A stretch of 64,000 bases of DNA, taken from NCBI GenBank assembly GCA_917880725.1, contig OU862884.1, positions 24,210,656 through 24,274,655 on the forward strand, read 5' to 3'. Position numbers and translations under genes: made by a program. The notes under the pieces are model-generated. The model did no database searches, was not told the origin of the DNA, and saw only the letters and a list, made by a program, of their open reading frames with translations. Source of the stretch: Selenia dentaria (Eukaryota > Arthropoda > Insecta > Lepidoptera > Geometridae). This document shows positions 12,301-22,222 of the stretch, piece by piece; position 1 is the stretch's first letter, and every line of letters starts with the position of its first letter.

Positions 12301-13198
12301 TGTTCTATCTTCCTCCGACGCAATTTCTCTTTAGCTCAACCCTATCTAAACGGTTCCGAAATTCTAATGCTGGTGCATCTCAGAAATTTCATGATGAAAT
12401 CTATGGATAAGGGAAATGAAATTTTCATTGTAATTTGACTGCGTCAGATAAAAAAGACGTACCGTTTAAAATATTGTTGACAAAGAAATTAGAATCACTT
12501 CGTTTTTTAGTTGTTGGAGTGTGTTTTAAGTCTCTGGTAATACGAGTATACAATATTGGTCTATGTTCTAAGCTATTTAGTTACCATCAATAATTATCTA
12601 TGGTTACAAAAATACCATGGATAACAGTTTTAAGTCAAAATCAAAGATTGCAAGATATCAAACAATAACAATGTCAACATCTTTGTTATGATCAATGGCA
12701 GAGGTCAGCGCCTTGGAGATTCTAGTGAAATATCTTTGATATTTTGTAATCGTACTACCACGGAGCAATTATTATACCTACTCCGCTTATTACTTAGATA
12801 TATAAAATATACTTGAAAAATAAGGTAAAAAGACAAAAGCATCAAAATAGTAAGTTCAACGAAAGTACCTACCTAGGTAATGTTTCGATCTACATTACAG
12901 TCTAGCTAAAGGAAACTAGGAGTTCAACATCACAGGCAATGAGTGATCGAGGAAGAACTTGTTATAGAGGCGTCTGGGTTGGTCAATCAACAACCTCTCA
13001 GAGATTAAACTCAGAGCGTGACGGAATTAGAAATAATACTTATTGGTTATCACTGACACAAGACGCAAATTCGATTAAACACAAAATTAGGCCCATGTCC
13101 TACTCATTTCATTAAAAAATATTGCTTTGTACTCCAAATAAGCAGGATGATGGTCACACGCCGCTCATCTTGTTTTTGCCCATAATCCTTTATTACAA
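12301..13198. other. AT-rich non-coding stretch
   Basis: No gene recognised. A short repeat-like patch (GCAGGATGATGGTCACACGC) sits at about 13142-13162, resembling a degraded interspersed repeat. Confidence 0.45.
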
Positions 13199-13393
13199 TA
13201 TAAAAACGAACCCCTATTTCTCCTGGTCACGCTATAACTTGATAACGGTTTTAAAGACTTCATTCATTTTTTTATGTTTTGCTAATGCTTTGTAGAATGT
13301 ACTTACATTAAAAAAATAAAGAAAAGATGAGAGCTTATGGCGAGGCCGAAGGCCGAGCCTACTACGCGAATTAAGTCGCGGGCAGTCGCTAGT
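13199..13393 (-). mobile_element. Retroposon tail, inverted copy 1
   Basis: Inverted relative of the copy at 8691. It starts AAAAACGAACCCCTATTTCT (the family tail on this strand) and ends with the head GTCGCGGGCAGTCGCTAGTC. It includes GGCGAGGCCGAAGGCCGAGC. Non-coding. Confidence 0.75.
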
Positions 13394-13602
13394 CTATATA
13401 TATAAAAGATAACCCCTATTTCTCCTGGTTACGCTATAACTTGAGAACGGATGGAACAATCTCGCTAATTCTTTTTTGTTGTGTTAATTATTGTCAGGAG
13501 AAGGTCCTTATGAAAGGAAAACTAAGAAAAGATGGGAGGTTATGGCGAAGCCTAAAGCCAAGCCTATTACGCAAACGAAGTCGCGGGCAGTCGATAGTAT
13601 AA
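13394..13602 (-). mobile_element. Retroposon tail, inverted copy 2, head-to-tail with copy 1
   Basis: It directly follows the previous copy in the same orientation: AACCCCTATTTCTCCTGGTT, CTATAACTTGAGAACGG, then the head GTCGCGGGCAGTCGATAGTA. The two sit as a near-perfect tandem pair joined by TATATATAT, suggesting insertion of one into the tail repeat of the other, or tandem duplication. Confidence 0.75.
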
Positions 13603-15524
13603 AATAAACACCTATTATATTTACGTAATGTTGTTACTAGTTTATCTATCACGAGACACGTTGATACTGACGACGGTTTTACTTTCTAGTATAAAAAGTT
13701 ACTCTATGGGTTTTACTTAATAAAAATTGTATATTTGTTAAAATTAAAAAACAATTACAGTTCTCCATTGAGAAATAAGTCTTGCATTTTTCCTTTTTAA
13801 GTGGACTCGTACGTATGTACGTTTGCCATTCCGCAAGTTTTGTCTCTAAATATAATTTATACTTGATGCATGAAGTGATTTTTTTATATTTTGATATCAG
13901 TTAATAGTTACGTTACGTAGTTAATAGGCTACCAAAGAGAATTGTAATATACCGGAAAAACGCCACAAACTATTATAATGAAACGTCATGCATATCATTG
14001 TTTAATTAATTTTATTAAATAAGTCGGTTTTTTTTTGAAATAAAAAGATTCATTCAGGTACTTTTCTTACATCTTTGTGCACATGGACGATATTTTATTA
14101 CGTGCACATTCGTGAACAATGTTGTGTCTTAAAATATAGCTCCTCCATTGCGGCGCGCCGCTTCAAGTCTCTGGTCCATGTTGTGGAGACTTGGGAGACT
14201 GGACTTGATTAGTATTTGGTGCTGATGAAGACAAGACTCGCTGTAATTTGATTTGATTAAGACATAATTATTTTGAACGAAACATTAATTTTGTAGTGAA
14301 ACTTACTGCTCACAATATCTCACATGACTTGTTGTGTAGGACGTCTACACGGCTGTAAATATTATAATAACTAATTAACCATTAATAATTAATTACATTT
14401 ATTTATTTTATTGGATTTGTTGTCTTGTATACTGCTGCTATAATATTTCTCCAAAGAAACAAATATCTGAACTAGCTGCAGAAATAAATACCTTCTTGGG
14501 ACACTGACGACGCGACGTTCCATTTTTTATTATAGTCTCGACTAGGGCGGAATAAGACGGTTCATTTTTACTTTCATTATTGATGAAAATAAACTCTAAT
14601 TAAGAAGTTTCCTCTGTCATTATTGAAGTGTTTTTGTGATGAAAGTCACTACAACACGCTGGCCTTGTTCATAGACTAAAATGTATACTAAGAAAGCGTA
14701 GTTGAAGGATATAGGCTAGTGAACAGCTCTATTATCGGAACTTTCAAGTGAAAATGAAACACATATCATAAAATAGTAATTTTTAATACACATACATTGA
14801 TTATTTTTTTATTTAAGTGTGCACATTATTTTTTTATGGTTTTTACTTTTTAAGAATTAAAGAAATCTATATCCTCTACATTTAACTCTAAAATTAATGT
14901 GTTAGAAGCCCCTTTATCCAAGATCAAATCCTAACATTTCGACTTTTGATTATTTTTTTTCTTTTAGAATAACTCTTTGATCAATAGTACATTGTACACC
15001 GAGGGGAGAAAACGATTTATTTCTGTTCGAGAGAAATAGAACTTTCTCATAGTGCTTTATACTACACCTACGAAGAAAAAAAAATAGTTACCTTCATTAC
15101 TAAATAACTGTTGTCTGGAGCATATTGTAAGAGATCAAAGACATCTTTTTTTTCTAGTGGCTTCATTACTATCAAATCGTCACTTTCACTATCAGATATT
15201 TTGGAAAATTATTTAGAATAATTAAACTTTTTACTGTTAAAATGTCAATTTAGATACATAGGAAATGGCCGCCATGCATTCGCCATGTATTTTTCGTCGT
15301 GCAGAAAAAGGCTGCTAGCCTAAGCTGTTCGCCTCCAAAGAGAATATAATAGAGATTGAAAAATAAATGAATAACGTGTAAATAGAAGAACTCATTCACT
15401 GTTCATCACTAACTAAAGGATATTCGCTTTGGAAGAACAATCTAATAAAAAAAGTGCTGGACTTTGTAGAATAGAAATCTGTACATAAAATAAAACTGTA
15501 ACTGAGCCAAATCTGTACATTTTT
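13603..15524. other. AT-rich non-coding stretch
   Basis: No gene or recognised element. Contains long T runs (for example 14810-14850) and a small GC-rich patch GGCGCGCCGC near 14151. Confidence 0.5.
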
Positions 15525-16077
15525 TTATTGCAATCACGGCATTGGTCGTCGAATCCAACTCGGCTGGGCAGCGTTTCGGAAACTTCGCGTGAAGTCTTTT
15601 TTTTTAAATACCTCTGTGCCTCAAGACAATATTTTTCGACCAATGTTTGTTACCAGTGATGACATATGGCACTGAAACCCCCTGGTGGTGATGATGGTAT
15701 CTTACTATGGGCCGCATAAGCAAGATCAATGTCACACAACGAGCTATGGAGAGGCCTATGATCGGGGTTTCTTTACGTGATCGAATCAGAAATGAGGAGA
15801 TCCGTAGATGAACTAAAGTCACTGACATAGCCCAGAAAATTTGCCAGTTAAAGTGGCAGTAGGCAGGGCACATAGTACGTAGAACAGATGGCTTATGGGG
15901 CCGGAAAGTTCTGGAGTGGAGATCACGGACCGTCAAACGCAGCAATAGGTCATCCACCGATACGGTGGACAGACGACCTGATAAGGGCCGCTTCCAATCG
16001 GTCGTTTTGGAAAATTATGGGGGAGGCATTTGTTCAGCAGTGGATGTCCTACGGCTGAGATGATGATGATGTTATCG
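15525..16077 (+). pseudogene. RTE-type LINE, 3' end of reverse transcriptase ORF (broken)
   Basis: The plus strand encodes, with frame breaks, the C-terminal region typical of lepidopteran RTE elements: GRRIQLGWAAFRKL at about 15548-15592, then after a gap a segment with TQRAMERPMIGVSLRDRIR (about 15740-15795) and QKICQLKWQWAGH-like sequence (about 15830-15880). It ends near GEAFVQQW-like codons and the terminal (TGATGA)n-like tail at about 16055-16072, the simple-sequence 3' end common in RTE elements. The polymerase core and endonuclease are missing. The long minus-strand frame over 15604-15957 is an antisense shadow. Confidence 0.8.
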
Positions 16078-16515
16078 ATATAGAAGCCAAAAATATATTT
16101 TTTACAACTTTTTATGTCTGTCTCTCCTCTATGCTCATCACTCTGAAACTACGAGACATATTTTGATGAAACTTGCCACAGTCATAACTAATAATACGGT
16201 GTAACATATAGGATATTTTTTGCCCTATAAAACGAATAAGTTCTCCTGGAATAGGGGGTTAAAGTTAAAAATTTAAAAACGTTACTATGAGCTGGATTTT
16301 TATACAATTTTCTTAGTTCATTATCTTAAAGATAACTTAAATACAAAGCTGTGTTGTGTGTGTGTTTGTTTCATTTCTCTATGATTAAGTGCTACAGAAG
16401 ACCGTGTTGAAGCCTAGGGTTTATGATTAGAATAATAACGTCGAACACTCTGTAATGGTTCATAGCAAGGATAAGCTTATATTATCAATTCAACTGAACT
16501 CATATTCAACTCAGT
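16078..16515. other. Non-coding, possibly old repeat
   Basis: A patch with CTGAAACTACGAGACATATTTTGATGAAACTTG (split here: CTGAAACTACGAGACATA, then TTTTGATGAAACTTG) at about 16143-16176 resembles the untranslated tails of insect repeats. No gene recognised. Confidence 0.4.
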
Positions 16516-16580
16516 CAGGTGGCTCAGATTGCGAGTATGCGCGTCAGGGGCTAACGATCCATGGTTCGAGTCCCAGTCCA
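16516..16580 (+). mobile_element. tRNA-derived retroposon head
   Basis: It contains a box A-like GTGGCTCAG and, about 40 bases later, a perfect internal promoter box B, GGTTCGAGTCC (near 16563-16573). The flanks do not form an acceptor stem, so this is a SINE-type head or tRNA fossil and not a working tRNA gene. Confidence 0.5.
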
Positions 16581-17087
16581 TTCATTGTCTTTATGTGTAT
16601 ATTGTGATAACAATAGCAGGAGAATAAAAGCGGCGTTCCTACAACTACACCAAGACCATGCGAGCGCAGCTGCTGGTGCCTTAGATAGTGTATAATAATG
16701 GAATTCAACATCGGCTTTAATACCAATATTGTATTATTATATTTACTGATCATTCAAATCAAGTATTTAACTATTATGTAAAAAGAAATGAGTAGATGTT
16801 ACCCTTAGATTAAAGATTAGTCTCCGCGCGCGCGCGAAGCGAGAGCGAGACCAATGATTAATCTAAGATGTTACCATAGAAATAGAACCTGAAGCATTAT
16901 ATTAGAAAACAAACGCAGGCGAAGCCGCAGGTACTCATCAGTTTTTTTATTACAATACCTAACTTATTATATACATAACGCTTAGCTGTTAAAAAATATG
17001 TACTCGTACCTAGTGCAAACTGATTGCATTTTAGTAATATAAGAAATTTGATATTCAATATATCATAAAAGTATATAATAACATTGG
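16581..17087. other. Non-coding, with a small inverted repeat and a (CG)n run
   Basis: At about 16804-16869, CTTAGATTAAAGATTAGTCT and its imperfect inverted partner GAGACCAATGATTAATCTAA flank a (CG)6 run and GAAGCGAGAGCGAG. Direct repeats AGATGTTACC lie on both sides and may be a target duplication of a tiny insertion. Otherwise nothing recognised. Confidence 0.4.
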
Positions 17088-17173
17088 CACGGTAATATTA
17101 TCTATCATACATATATACATACATATATCATACATATCTATAAAATCATACATAGATAGATAACACTACCGTG
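17088..17173. repeat. Short foldback element
   Basis: CACGGTAATATTATCTAT at the left and ATAGATAACACTACCGTG at the right pair as an 18-bp inverted repeat with two mismatches, around CATACATATATACATAC simple sequence. Non-coding. It could be a MITE remnant. Confidence 0.5.
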
Positions 17174-17436
17174 ACGTTAGGTAGGTAGGTAGTATGTTAG
17201 GTTACTTATGTGGGTAGGTAGGTACCTACATTGTTCCCGATTTTAGCTTACCTTCCATAATTTTAAGGTTTCCGAAAGAAACAAACAACTGTTATTAATA
17301 TTTTTTATAGGCTTTTGCGATTATTCTACATTGAAATTAAACAACTTTAAACGGATTACATTGCGTGTATAACTTTATAATATTTAATCCCGCAGGGTAA
17401 GACTAGGGCAGAGTAATAATAAGAATAAGAGTAATA
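17174..17436. other. Non-coding, GTAGGTAGGTA simple repeats
   Basis: Short (GTAG)n runs at about 17181-17225 and the upstream target-site copy of the next element at 17421-17436 (AAGAATAAGAGTAATA). Confidence 0.5.
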
Positions 17437-18025
17437 AGAGTACCGCAGGGGCGGCTTTGTGGCGAGCCGTCGGTGAGTGGCGACACCGTGGATCCTGATT
17501 CTCCCTGGGGCTGAATGAGACCCCTGACCCCCGGCTTGCCTTAATTGGCCGTCTGGGGGTGGAAACGCAAGAGCAAGAAAGAAAAAGCTCCAACGGTGGA
17601 AGTGTTAAAGGGCATAACGCCGGTAGTAGCGCTCTAGTGAAACCGCAGCACACCTCTCAACATCCTTCAGCCATCACACCAACGTTGCCCCTTTTGTCAC
17701 CATTGATGGTGGCTCTTATGAGGGGCCCGTTTAGTGGGTGGCAAGTCACCACCTGCCTAAAATTTTAAGATGAGACTGAAATTGGCAGGTGCCGTAGTCT
17801 CGTCCATAGCCCACTATCTCCCGTACCACTAATAAGTACATATCAATAGCCATGCCATTTTACCCATTTTTGTAATAGATATACCATGTAACCATCCATC
17901 TAAAATGTTTCTATTTTTATACTACATTATATATTTTATACCAAACGGGCCTCTAAGTGTTGGCTAAAGCCCCATTCATGCCTATGTAAAGGACCGGGTG
18001 AAACCCGTGAAATATGTCAAATAAA
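17437..18025 (+). mobile_element. 589-bp retroposon bounded by 16-bp target duplications
   Basis: The direct repeat AAGAATAAGAGTAATA occurs at 17421-17436 and again at 18026-18041, which fits target-primed insertion. The body starts GC-rich (ACCGCAGGGGCGGC.., CGACACCGTGG, CCCTGACCCCCGG), contains a 69-codon frame at 17559-17768 (METQEQERKSSNGGSVKGH start), then a stem-like AGTGGGTGGCAAGTCACCAC, and ends in a 3' region finishing GTCAAATAAA. This layout fits an internally deleted LINE (5' untranslated region plus the ORF1 start joined to the 3' end) or a SINE-like derivative. The frame has no recognised domain. Confidence 0.65.
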
Positions 18026-18041
18026 AAGAATAAGAGTAATA

Positions 18042-18317
18042 GAGCACTCAAACTCATAGTATTATATGTAGCGTAAATGTTTCATCGTTCCTAAAAGGAG
18101 TTTCTGTTATACTTCTATAGTATGGTGTTGTTGTGATACTGATTTCGTACTTAACTAATTAAAACTTCAAAATGTTTGCCTTGCAACCTATGCTTAATTT
18201 AAAATTGAGCTGAGCATTGAGCAAACGGAGCATTGATCCCACGTAACGTTTTTATGTTATCTATAACGTCTCTTGAAGTGATTTTCTCTGCGACCTGTAG
18301 TTCAGAATATCTGGTTA
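18042..18317. other. Non-coding spacer before the Tc1 element
   Basis: No gene or repeat recognised. It ends in TA (18316-18317), the expected target dinucleotide of the transposon. Confidence 0.5.
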
Positions 18318-19898
18318 CAAATACACTCGAGAGCAATGAATCCGGGTCACTTAAAGAATGTTAAAAATCTCGGAAACTAAAAATGATAGGTTAATGCAAT
18401 AAATTGTATTTAATAGACAATGTAATACTCCTTAAATGAGAGTAAAAAAAAAAAGAGTCACCATACATTTTATTAACACAAAATTACATAAAGAAAAAAA
18501 CTGCTGATCTCTCCTTAAAACAAAAATAGGAAACATGAAATTTTTGAACTTTATTACGATTTTCTTGAATTTTAATACTTCGTATTGCCTCCTCGTGCTT
18601 CCATTACTGCGTTTACGCGGTTTGGCATGCTGTACACCAAGTTCCTTATACGATTTTGGGGAATATTCTCCCATTCCTCTGTGAGAGCAATTTTGAGCTC
18701 ACGAAGCGTGATTGGGGGAGGGTCTCGTTGTTTTACGCATCTGCCTAGCTCGTCCCAAGCATGCTCGATCGGGTTGATATCCGGGCTGCGCGCTGGCCAC
18801 TCCATACGAGTAATGTTCATCTCTTGAAGGTAGTCATTCACAATCCTACCTGTATGAGGTCGGGCATTGTCATGCATAAATATAGCATCCTCACCTAAAA
18901 ACCATAAATGGACCAACGTGATCATTGAGGATTTCTTCCACATATCTTTCGCTAGTTAAAGAGCCGTTTTCTATGATCACCAGCTCTGTGCGACTTTCAG
19001 AAGAAATTCCGGCCCACACAAGTACAGACCCACCACCGTAGGCTACTTTTTCTTCGATGCATGCTTGCTTGAATCTTTCCCCTGGTCTTCGATACACTCT
19101 GTGTCTTCCATCGTGCTTGTAGAGCATAAATTTTGATTCGTCGGAGAACATAACTTTTGACCAATCTTCAATACTCCAATTTACGTGGCTCTGGGCATAT
19201 CTTAGTCTTGAAATACGATGCCCACGCTCCAGTTTAGGGCCGTTTGCAGGTCTAAGGGGTTTTAAGTTAGATTCAGCAAGCCGACGTCTTACTGTCCATG
19301 CACTTGGGTTACTTCCTCCGAGGCGTCGAAACTGATTTGTGAGTTCAGTTCCTGTGAGAAAGCGATTTCGAAGCATGGTGTTCACCAAGTATCGGTCTTC
19401 TCGTGCTGTGGTACACCTGGTTCTGCCCGTTCCTGGTCTGCGTAGTTTAGAACCAGTTTCCTCGTAACGTCGGAGAACTCTTTGTACTGTTGACAGCGAC
19501 ACACCGACAGTCCTGGCTGTATCGCGCTCACTCCGGCCGGTTTCCAGCATTGTAAGTATTCTGGTGCACTCTTCAGGCGTAAGCGACATAATTTCAGCTT
19601 GAATAATGAATATAGAGCACTATCAACATGGTTTATGTACCCACATAAATGACAGATTACAAACAAAAGCAAAACCAAATGCTGTAATTTCGTAGTTCCA
19701 TCTTCGAAAGTGGCCCTTTTTCAAATTTGATTTTTTTATGATATAACTTTACAATAACTAAGAAGTTTTAATACCTTCATTTAAGGAGTATTACATTTTC
19801 TATTAAATACAATTTATTGCATTAACCTATCATTTTTAGTTTCCGAGATTTTTAACATTCTTTAAGTGACCCGGATTCATTGCTCTCGAGTGTATTTG
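18318..19898 (-). mobile_element. Tc1/mariner-type transposon, nearly complete, with 122-bp terminal inverted repeats
   Basis: The ends are CAAATACACTCGAGAGCAAT at the left and its complement at the right. The inverted repeats (18318-18439 and 19777-19898) match over about 122 bases with one visible mismatch (GACAATG versus GAAAATG), so the copy is young. TA precedes the left end. The right flank reads CA, probably a mutated TA. The single gene inside, on the minus strand, is a DD34E transposase broken by one frameshift. Total length of about 1.6 kb is normal for Tc1 elements. Confidence 0.9.
18572..19589 (-). pseudogene. Tc1-like transposase (one frameshift)
   Basis: This cut-and-paste transposase would bind the inverted repeats and insert at TA. 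From the ATG at 19589 (MSLTPEECTRI) the N-terminus shows helix-turn-helix DNA-binding sequence (ARTVGVSLSTVQRVLRRYEE, residues about 26-45), a GRPR-hook-like GTGRTR, and a second binding domain. The catalytic domain has FSDESKFM (first Asp), then HDNARPHTG (second Asp) and, exactly 34 residues on, PIEHAWDELGR (Glu): DD34E. The reading frame breaks at about 18890-18900, where the T run in GTTTTTAGG has a single-base-type indel. The rest lies in another frame and ends at 18572 (GGNTKY). Otherwise it is uninterrupted, so inactivation is recent. The plus-strand 80-codon frame is a shadow. Confidence 0.9.
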
Positions 19899-19941
19899 CA
19901 TTAAGCGCCGTTGGTTATCTAACAAAAACAATACATAAGTT
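19899..19941. other. 43-bp spacer with LTR element target duplication
   Basis: Only 43 bases separate the Tc1 element from the LTR element. AGTT at 19938-19941 is repeated after the 3' LTR at 27901-27904, giving a 4-bp target duplication. Confidence 0.7.
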
Positions 19942-20166
19942 AGTTATGCATCCGCCCGAACCATCCATATTAGATTAGTAAGCAACATTCCAGCTGACTT
20001 AGCATTGTCATAGGTGGTCGCTGGTTAGTACTTAGGATATGTTACCCACGCAGATGGGATTTGTAGTTCATATTTTAATTAGAGCCTCCAAATCGGCTGG
20101 ACGTATTTTTAATTTGTTTAATTTTTAGTTTTAAAAAAACCTTTTATCCTAAAAGGAATTTTGACT
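19942..20166 (+). repeat. 5' LTR
   Basis: It starts AGTTATGCATCCGCCCG and ends TTTTGACT, with terminal inverted triplet AGT/ACT. It matches the 3' LTR almost throughout apart from a few substitutions and a block at 20081-20090 (AGAGCCTCCA) replaced by CATTATAATTAA in the 3' copy. It should contain the promoter and the RNA start. No clear TATA box was identified. Confidence 0.9.
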
Positions 20167-20183
20167 GGCGCAGCCGGTAGGAT
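20166..20183 (+). promoter_or_regulatory. tRNA primer-binding site
   Basis: TGGCGCAGCCGGTAGGAT begins at the last LTR base. It resembles the tRNA-Ser-complementary primer site known from 17.6, 297 and TED. It would prime minus-strand DNA synthesis. Confidence 0.75.
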
Positions 20184-20860
20184 CGTTTTGTCAAGGCTGT
20201 GCCGTATTTCGTTTAAATTTCGAGTGTCCAAATTCACCGGGATAACGCAAGTGCGGCGCGAGTAGCTGTGAAACGATCCATGAACCACAAAAATTCGTCA
20301 TCTTCCCGATGGTGCCGAGTATGGGAGTAACGGTCGGTTGGTGAGAAAACTCTTTGCCTTCCTTACCAATACCTCTCCTATATTTTTCATAAAAGGGTGC
20401 TAGTTATAAATTTTGTTATTTTCGAGATCAAAACTCTCTCATTATAACGTATCTGGTTGTTTGGTATAAAGCTCTACCAAGCGCTTATCTATTTCTAAGA
20501 ACGTCTGGACGGTGTCTGGACTGATAAGGCTACGAATGTAGAGCGAATATAAAACAGAGCGGCCAATCAATTAAATAAAAGTTTTATAGTATATTCAAAA
20601 ATATTTAATGTAATGTGTTAATCGATTTAAAATAAGTGAATAATTGATAATATATAAATACAACATTTTTGGAATTTATTTACACTTTATTAATTTGTTA
20701 GGATATTTGCATTTTACACTTTTTATTTAATTTTTGACTGTGTTTTATGTTATCTATTGTGTTTATTGATTTTACATGTGTTTATTTTAAGTGTTACATT
20801 GTGTGTGTATAATTTAGATTATCATATTGGTTTGTCTAAATCGTGCGTTACTGTATCAAA
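20184..20860 (+). other. LTR element leader
   Basis: Untranslated leader between primer site and gag ATG. It contains a donor-like TTGGTGAGAA near 20340 that could serve spliced env RNA (inference) and a long AT-rich second half. Confidence 0.45.
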
Positions 20861-22222
20861 ATGGAACCACGTCCACACCAAGTTCCCTTACCAACGGAAC
20901 CTGTAGTTTCGACGGTACAAATAGTGCCTATTCCAAATGAAATGTTACGGCTTATCCCGTTATTTGGCGGTGATAAGCGACAGTTAAGTTTATTTTTGAG
21001 AAAGTGCGAATATGTTATAACCCGATTTCGAGGGCATGAAGAACAGAACATATATGTATTGCATGCGATTACGAGCCGATTAATAGATAATGCAGCCGCG
21101 TTACTGTCTGAAAGGGAGGACGTTTCGAACTGGTCCGCCCTAAGAGAACTTTTGCAACAACACTTCGGTGATCCACGAAGTGAAGAGTGCATAAGCATAG
21201 AATTAGAGTCGTGTAAAATTAAATCAGGTGAATCATATCTGGATTTTTGCTGTAGAGTACAAACTATTCGTTCACTTCTTATCTCAAAAGTAAACTTATT
21301 GAATGACACTGAACTTAAGCGCGCGAAAATCGCGATATATAATAACACGGCGCTAAATGTATTTCTATACAATTTACCTGAGAATATGGTTCGTGTAGTT
21401 AGGCTTAAGGCACCTGCTACTTTAGAAGATGCCTTAGGAGTAGTGCTTGAGGAGGTCAACTTTCTAGAACAGTATACGATGCGAAATCGTATGCACGGCA
21501 ATAATTCCGCGCTAAAGCCTTCTACTGTTCCTGGACTAGGGTTTAAATTTGGAAATACCCCTCCGGTGACGTTTCAACCTCAAGGTGGTTTAAAACCTTT
21601 CGTGCTACGGTACAATTATGCTACGCCACAAAAATTTAATTTTGGCTTACCTCATAACTCTCAGAATATTAGACCGCAGTTCGGGCAGCAAAATAATTTT
21701 GGTTATAAACCCCAATTAGGATATCGTCCTCCACAATTTGGCTATCGCCCTTAACTTACCTCGCAGCAACAATTTGGGTACAGACCCCAGCAGTTTGGTT
21801 ACAAACCACCACAGTTAGGTTATAAGCCGCCGCAGTTCGGTAATAGGCCTCAACAAAACTTTGGCATGACCCCACAACAATTTGGGTACAAACCACCACA
21901 AACTCAAAAGCCTCATTATCAGTCGACCGATGTATCTATGCGGACACTTCCTCCAAGACCGCAGCCTCAACAAGCACCGCAACAGGGTTTTAGGTTGAAT
22001 GAGCTTACCTCTGACAACGATGACGTACAATACCATGACGATTATTACAATGACGGTGACTACGGATATGACAGTCATGACGTGTACCCTATCGATGACG
22101 TACAGTGGATGCCTTCTCAGGACTATAATGACGAAATGACCATTAGAGACGAGAGAGACATCCCTGAGACTGAGACTGCAAATTTTCAGATACAAGCCTC
22201 TCACGACAACGGGAAGTCATAG
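20861..22222 (+). pseudogene. gag: gag, interrupted by one in-frame stop
   Basis: Structural capsid-type polyprotein of the LTR element. I take the ATG at 20861 (MEPRPHQVPL) as the start; the frame is open slightly upstream but without an ATG. Residues about 20-200 form an alpha-rich region like Ty3/gypsy capsids (LIPLFGGDKRQLSLFLRKCE). The C-terminal part has no CCHC zinc knuckle. It carries roughly eight imperfect repeats of a PQ(Q/L)FGY(K/R)P unit (about 21680-21900), then an acidic Asp/Tyr-rich tail (DDYYNDGDYGYD). A TAA at 21752 interrupts the repeat tract in frame; the same frame reopens and runs to TAG at 22220. Pol is reached by a -1 shift at 22180. Lack of a zinc knuckle is typical of errantivirus Gag. 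Confidence 0.85.
22180..22186 (+). promoter_or_regulatory. Candidate -1 ribosomal frameshift site, A AAT TTT
   Basis: The heptamer AAATTTT fits X XXY YYZ in the gag frame (gcA AAT TTT cag). The pol frame (-1) is open from 22174 after a stop at 22171, and gag stops at 22220, so the slip must occur in this 49-base overlap. This is the only slippery heptamer I see there. The placement matches known -1 gag-pol frameshifting in retroelements. A downstream stimulatory structure was not established. Confidence 0.65.

Noticed and set aside
15604..15957. 117-codon minus-strand open frame
   Set aside because: Antisense to a recognisable RTE LINE coding remnant on the plus strand; no domain of its own.
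16516..16580. Possible tRNA gene
   Set aside because: Good box B, but the flanking bases do not pair into an acceptor stem; better explained as a SINE head.
17559..17768. 69-codon frame as a host gene
   Set aside because: It lies entirely inside a target-duplication-bounded retroposon.
20848..21501. 217-codon minus-strand frame opposite gag
   Set aside because: Shadow of the gag coding frame; Ser/Cys-rich composition is typical of antisense translation.
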